64,000 bases of DNA from IMG/VR virus record IMGVR_UViG_3300008954_000022, positions 31,673 to 95,672 of that record. One strand, given 5' to 3'. Source of the stretch: a virus. Shown here in pieces: positions 61,483 through 64,000 of the stretch. The position numbers and the translations under genes are program-made. Each line of letters starts with the position of its first letter. Positions within the stretch are counted from its first letter, which is position 1. The notes under the pieces are model-generated. The model did no database searches. It was not told the DNA's origin and saw nothing but the letters and a program-made list of their open reading frames with translations.

Positions 61483-61490
61483 ATATTTAG
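61483..61490 (+). promoter_or_regulatory. Candidate late promoter box ATATTTAG before the 2H/CCA fusion gene
   Basis: An exact box in the gap after the endolysin, 34 nt before the TTG at 61525 and 16 nt before the alternative GTG at 61507. Confidence 0.45.
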
Positions 61491-61524
61491 TCTTACATAC
61501 AACGCTGTGTTCGGGGTAAGAGTA

Positions 61525-63201
61525 TTGTCCAAGAGAATCAACGAGCTTTCTTTAGGTGAACCGACAAAGAGTGTTGAGTACACTGGATTCGTACTTGACG
61601 CTGCTTCTCACCAGAAATTAGCTGCCCTCGCCCCGGAAGGCTGGAAGGTGTTCGCGCACCACATGACAGTCATTAATCCCCCAAACATGAAGAGGAGACT
61701 TCCAGCTCGATGGCTGGGAGCAGAGTTCTGTGTAAGGGTGGTTGGGGTTGCCCAGGACAGTATGGTTATGACAGCTCTTGTGGACTTGGGAGGCACACCT
61801 ATTCCAATGAAGGGCCCTGAGTATCCTCATGTGACCATCGCCACAAATCCCTCAGCCGGCGGAAAACCGGCAATGTCTAACTGGAAGTTCAAGCCGAAAA
61901 TTGACGAGTTTAATTTTCAGGAGATCACGCCCATCACGATCTGTGGAACGATTGAGGAAGTCATGCGAGAGGGAAGAAGATCGACCACACTCCGGAGACT
62001 TATTCGGGAGACCCTTCTTCGTGAAGCCCCGTCTGAAGAGCCAGTCAGGATGCCCTTGAACCTTCCAGTTCCAGCAGACATTCGTGACCTGACCAAGGAG
62101 TTTCGCGCTGCAGGGCACGAGCTCTATATTGTCGGCGGCGCAGTTCGAGATGCCCTGCTGAATAAGACACCTAAGGATTACGATCTTGCGACTAGCGCAC
62201 CGCCTGATAGAGTGATAGAAATACTCTCAGGATCGCCAGAGTTCCAGACCAAGCCCGTTGGTGAGGCGTTCGGTGTGGTGTTGGTGAAAACTCCGGATGG
62301 CAGTGAGTACGAGGTGGCAACCTTTCGAAAGGATATTGGTAAGGGTCGTCGCCCGGACTCGGTGGAGTTCACTGATATCAAGTCTGATGTTCAGCGACGC
62401 GACCTCACCATCAATGCTCTTTTCTACGACTTGGACACAGGAGAGGTGGTTGACTATGTGGGAGGTATTGAGGATCTAACCAATGGAGTAGTCCGGACTG
62501 TCGGACAACCTGAGGACAGGTTCGGTGAGGATAAGCTTCGAGTGCTTCGTGCGATTCGGTTCGCGGCGAGGTTAGGCTCGGATCTAGATCCTGACACCGC
62601 GCGCGCGATAAAGGAGGATCCCATTCTGGAGCAGGTCTCCTCCGAGAGAATACGGGATGAGTTCCTTAAGGGTATAGAGTCAGCACAGCGGGTACCTCAC
62701 TTTCTGGAGATGTTTGAGGAACTAGACCTCTTCGAGGAGGTCTTTCCTGGGCTCGAGGTTAACGCAGAGTATCACCAAGAGCGAGATCCAATAATCCAAT
62801 TGGCTCTTCTTCTTCGGGACAACGTGCCAACTGCAGTGTCACAGACACTTAAGAGTTTGAAGTATACAAACGAGGAAGTCAAGAAGATTGCCTTTCTCTT
62901 GGCATTCCAGGAGCTCCAGGAAACATCTGCACCCCAGCTTAAGAAGAGGTACAACGCATCAGGATTGAGTCCCGATCAGTTGAGTGTTTTTGCCGAGGCT
63001 GTGCAGGTGCCATCCGAAAGGCACGTTAGTGCTTTCCTTGAGTTCGCCGGGGCCCCACCATCTGCTGACCCCCGAGAGTTGATGTCACAGGGGTTGACAG
63101 GACCTGATATCGGAAAGGCGATGGAGGACGCGGAGTACGATGCTTATCGACAATTGGTGGGAGAGTCAGTACTACGAGCCTATATCAGGCTTTTCGCGTA
63201 G
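61525..63201 (+). CDS. 2H phosphoesterase fused to a CCA-adding tRNA nucleotidyltransferase
   Basis: One ORF with two enzymes. The N-terminal ~145 residues carry two H-x-T motifs, HHMTV and PHVTIA (His at DNA 61660 and 61828), the signature of 2H phosphodiesterases that act on 2',3'-cyclic phosphates and RNA ends. After a linker with RRLIRETLLREA, the C-terminal part is a class II nucleotidyltransferase: YIVGGAVRDALL, DYDLATSAPP (metal aspartates) and RRDLTINALFYD, then the helical neck/body DRFGEDKLRVLRAIRFAARL. Together they could open damaged tRNA ends and restore CCA. The start is TTG 61525 (GGGGTAAG upstream, MSKRINEL) or GTG 61507. An internal ATG at 61963 has GAGG five bases upstream. 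Confidence 0.8.
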   Translation: MSKRINELSLGEPTKSVEYTGFVLDAASHQKLAALAPEGWKVFAHHMTVINPPNMKRRLPARWLGAEFCVRVVGVAQDSMVMTALVDLGGTPIPMKGPEYPHVTIATNPSAGGKPAMSNWKFKPKIDEFNFQEITPITICGTIEEVMREGRRSTTLRRLIRETLLREAPSEEPVRMPLNLPVPADIRDLTKEFRAAGHELYIVGGAVRDALLNKTPKDYDLATSAPPDRVIEILSGSPEFQTKPVGEAFGVVLVKTPDGSEYEVATFRKDIGKGRRPDSVEFTDIKSDVQRRDLTINALFYDLDTGEVVDYVGGIEDLTNGVVRTVGQPEDRFGEDKLRVLRAIRFAARLGSDLDPDTARAIKEDPILEQVSSERIRDEFLKGIESAQRVPHFLEMFEELDLFEEVFPGLEVNAEYHQERDPIIQLALLLRDNVPTAVSQTLKSLKYTNEEVKKIAFLLAFQELQETSAPQLKKRYNASGLSPDQLSVFAEAVQVPSERHVSAFLEFAGAPPSADPRELMSQGLTGPDIGKAMEDAEYDAYRQLVGESVLRAYIRLFA

Positions 63202-63208
63202 GAGACAA

Positions 63209-63216
63209 ATAGTTAT
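63209..63216 (+). promoter_or_regulatory. ATAGTTAT motif before the ParB-like gene
   Basis: Third occurrence of the octamer, 24 nt before ATG 63241 and followed by GTGTAGGAGTGGGAG, which supplies a ribosome site. Confidence 0.22.
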
Positions 63217-63240
63217 GTTGTGTAGGAGTGGGAGACAAGT

Positions 63241-64000
63241 ATGAAACTTTCAATGAGGCAGCTGAGAAGATTGATTCTCACCGAGTCCAGAAGGACTCCA
63301 AGTCTAGTCGAACTATTGTTCGAAGAGGAGGAACTCAATTCGACCGAGCCTTCTGATTCTGGCGATGCCGGTGCAGATCTTGAGGCAGCATTCAAGGCAG
63401 GTCCCGAAGGGGTCCGGGCTTTTATGGATACCAACAAAGATGAGTCTGTAGTAGACATCTTAGCAAAAGCTGCTGAAGAATATGATGGATCCGCTGAGGA
63501 TGATGTGATTACTGTCGGTGGTGCAACGCCCACAGCTGTTAAGGATCTCGGACCTACACAACAATTCATTGATTTAATGCAGTCAGTTTCCTTTCCTCTT
63601 GGGAGTGCCAAGGTTTTGGACGGTGCAATCTCTAGCAAGACTACTGGGGCCCCAGGAGCAATTTCAGTTTCGGGTGGTGCAGTGTTAGATGGCCATCACA
63701 GGTGGTCAGGAGTTTTTGCCATCACCCCAGACGGCGCGATCAGTTCGAAGGATTTTGGGTTTCCCGGGGGTGTCACAGAGAAGCTAGCTGCGGCACAGAT
63801 GGCAGTTGCTGCTGTGAAAAAAGGAAAGGGTCAGCCCTCAAAGGGTGGCGGCGCTGCAACCGATATTATAGGTAAAGGAGCACCCGAGATTGTTGCTATG
63901 ATTGACGCAAACAAGGGTGAGCAGACAGATCCGGATGCTCCTGGACCCCTTCTCAACGACGAGATGATTCAGTCGATTGCTAATGGAGATTATCCTGGCA
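63241..64000 (+). CDS. ParB-like (Srx-type) protein with capsid-targeting-like leader, cut by the window end
   Basis: The frame is open to the end of the window, giving 253 residues of an unfinished protein. Residues 2-16 (KLSMRQLRRLILTES) are the recurrent basic amphipathic leader, with L13-T14-E15 before Ser as a protease site. An acidic linker follows. At residues 146-153 VLDGHHRW (D150-G-H-H-R-W) is the hallmark of the ParB/sulfiredoxin-type fold that binds nucleotides and, in several phage and plasmid proteins, cuts or marks DNA. A leader on such a protein suggests delivery into the host cell with the DNA. The GTGTAGGAGTGGGAG ribosome site precedes ATG 63241. The 3' end and full domain content are unseen. 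Confidence 0.6.
   Translation, partial: MKLSMRQLRRLILTESRRTPSLVELLFEEEELNSTEPSDSGDAGADLEAAFKAGPEGVRAFMDTNKDESVVDILAKAAEEYDGSAEDDVITVGGATPTAVKDLGPTQQFIDLMQSVSFPLGSAKVLDGAISSKTTGAPGAISVSGGAVLDGHHRWSGVFAITPDGAISSKDFGFPGGVTEKLAAAQMAVAAVKKGKGQPSKGGGAATDIIGKGAPEIVAMIDANKGEQTDPDAPGPLLNDEMIQSIANGDYPG

Noticed and set aside
1-64000. tRNA genes, CRISPR arrays, insertion sequences, integrase or attachment sites
   Set aside because: Intergenic gaps are at most ~140 nt and none showed cloverleaf, regular spacer or terminal inverted repeat patterns; no transposase or integrase motif was found in the translated frames.

Overview
This window is part of the genome of a tailed phage of the T4 supergroup (contractile-tailed Caudoviricetes), probably an uncultured aquatic one. 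All convincing genes are on the + strand, packed with 1-30 bp gaps or short overlaps, and both ends cut through genes, so the genome is larger than 64 kb. The T4-type identity rests on a nearly collinear set: primase, gp46/47, large terminase, portal, prohead protease, scaffold, major capsid protein, neck proteins, sheath, tube, gp26/gp51-like baseplate chaperones, tape measure, LysM and hub baseplate proteins, gp32, UvsX, RNase H/FEN and gp41-type helicase. I found no tRNA, CRISPR, insertion sequence or integrase. The host cannot be read from the sequence.

Layout. 1-5.4 kb: large virion proteins with LamG-like and repeated beta modules (tail fibre or baseplate periphery). 5.4-10.8 kb: RuvC-like resolvase, DnaG-type primase, a single polypeptide fusing Mre11-like gp47 to Rad50-like gp46, and two small unknowns. 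10.8-23 kb: packaging and head module, with about 3.2 kb of accessory genes between the protease and the scaffold, including a bS21 ribosomal protein homologue; it closes with a strong terminator after the capsid gene. 23-34.5 kb: small coiled-coil or basic proteins, neck, two tandem sheath paralogues and tube, ended by a second terminator. 34.5-49.9 kb: YkuK-type RNase H, gp26 and an apparently frameshift-linked gp51-like protein, a 1906-residue tape measure, and large baseplate/hub proteins. 49.9-61.4 kb: family A DNA polymerase without exonuclease domain, HD protein, SSB, RecA-like UvsX, FEN nuclease, helicase, class II ribonucleotide reductase, ClpP-like protease and amidase endolysin. 61.5-64 kb: a 2H phosphoesterase fused to a CCA-adding enzyme, and a ParB-like protein cut by the window end.

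How it works together. Primase, helicase, SSB, PolA-like polymerase and FEN give a compact replisome fed by NrdJ; UvsX, gp47-46 and the RuvC-like resolvase give recombination-dependent replication and junction resolution before terminase packaging. Structural genes are preceded, usually by 20-40 nt, by a recurrent ATAYTTA box that I propose as the late promoter. Six proteins from different modules start with a similar short basic amphipathic helix ending near an (L/I)-x-E site, and the linker of the 2H/CCA fusion carries a seventh copy. This resembles the T4 capsid-targeting peptide cleaved by the gp21 protease and may mark proteins packaged in the head. The most notable points are this shared leader, the +1 frameshift candidate between gp26 and gp51, the tRNA-end-repair-like fusion, and the bS21 gene inside the head operon.
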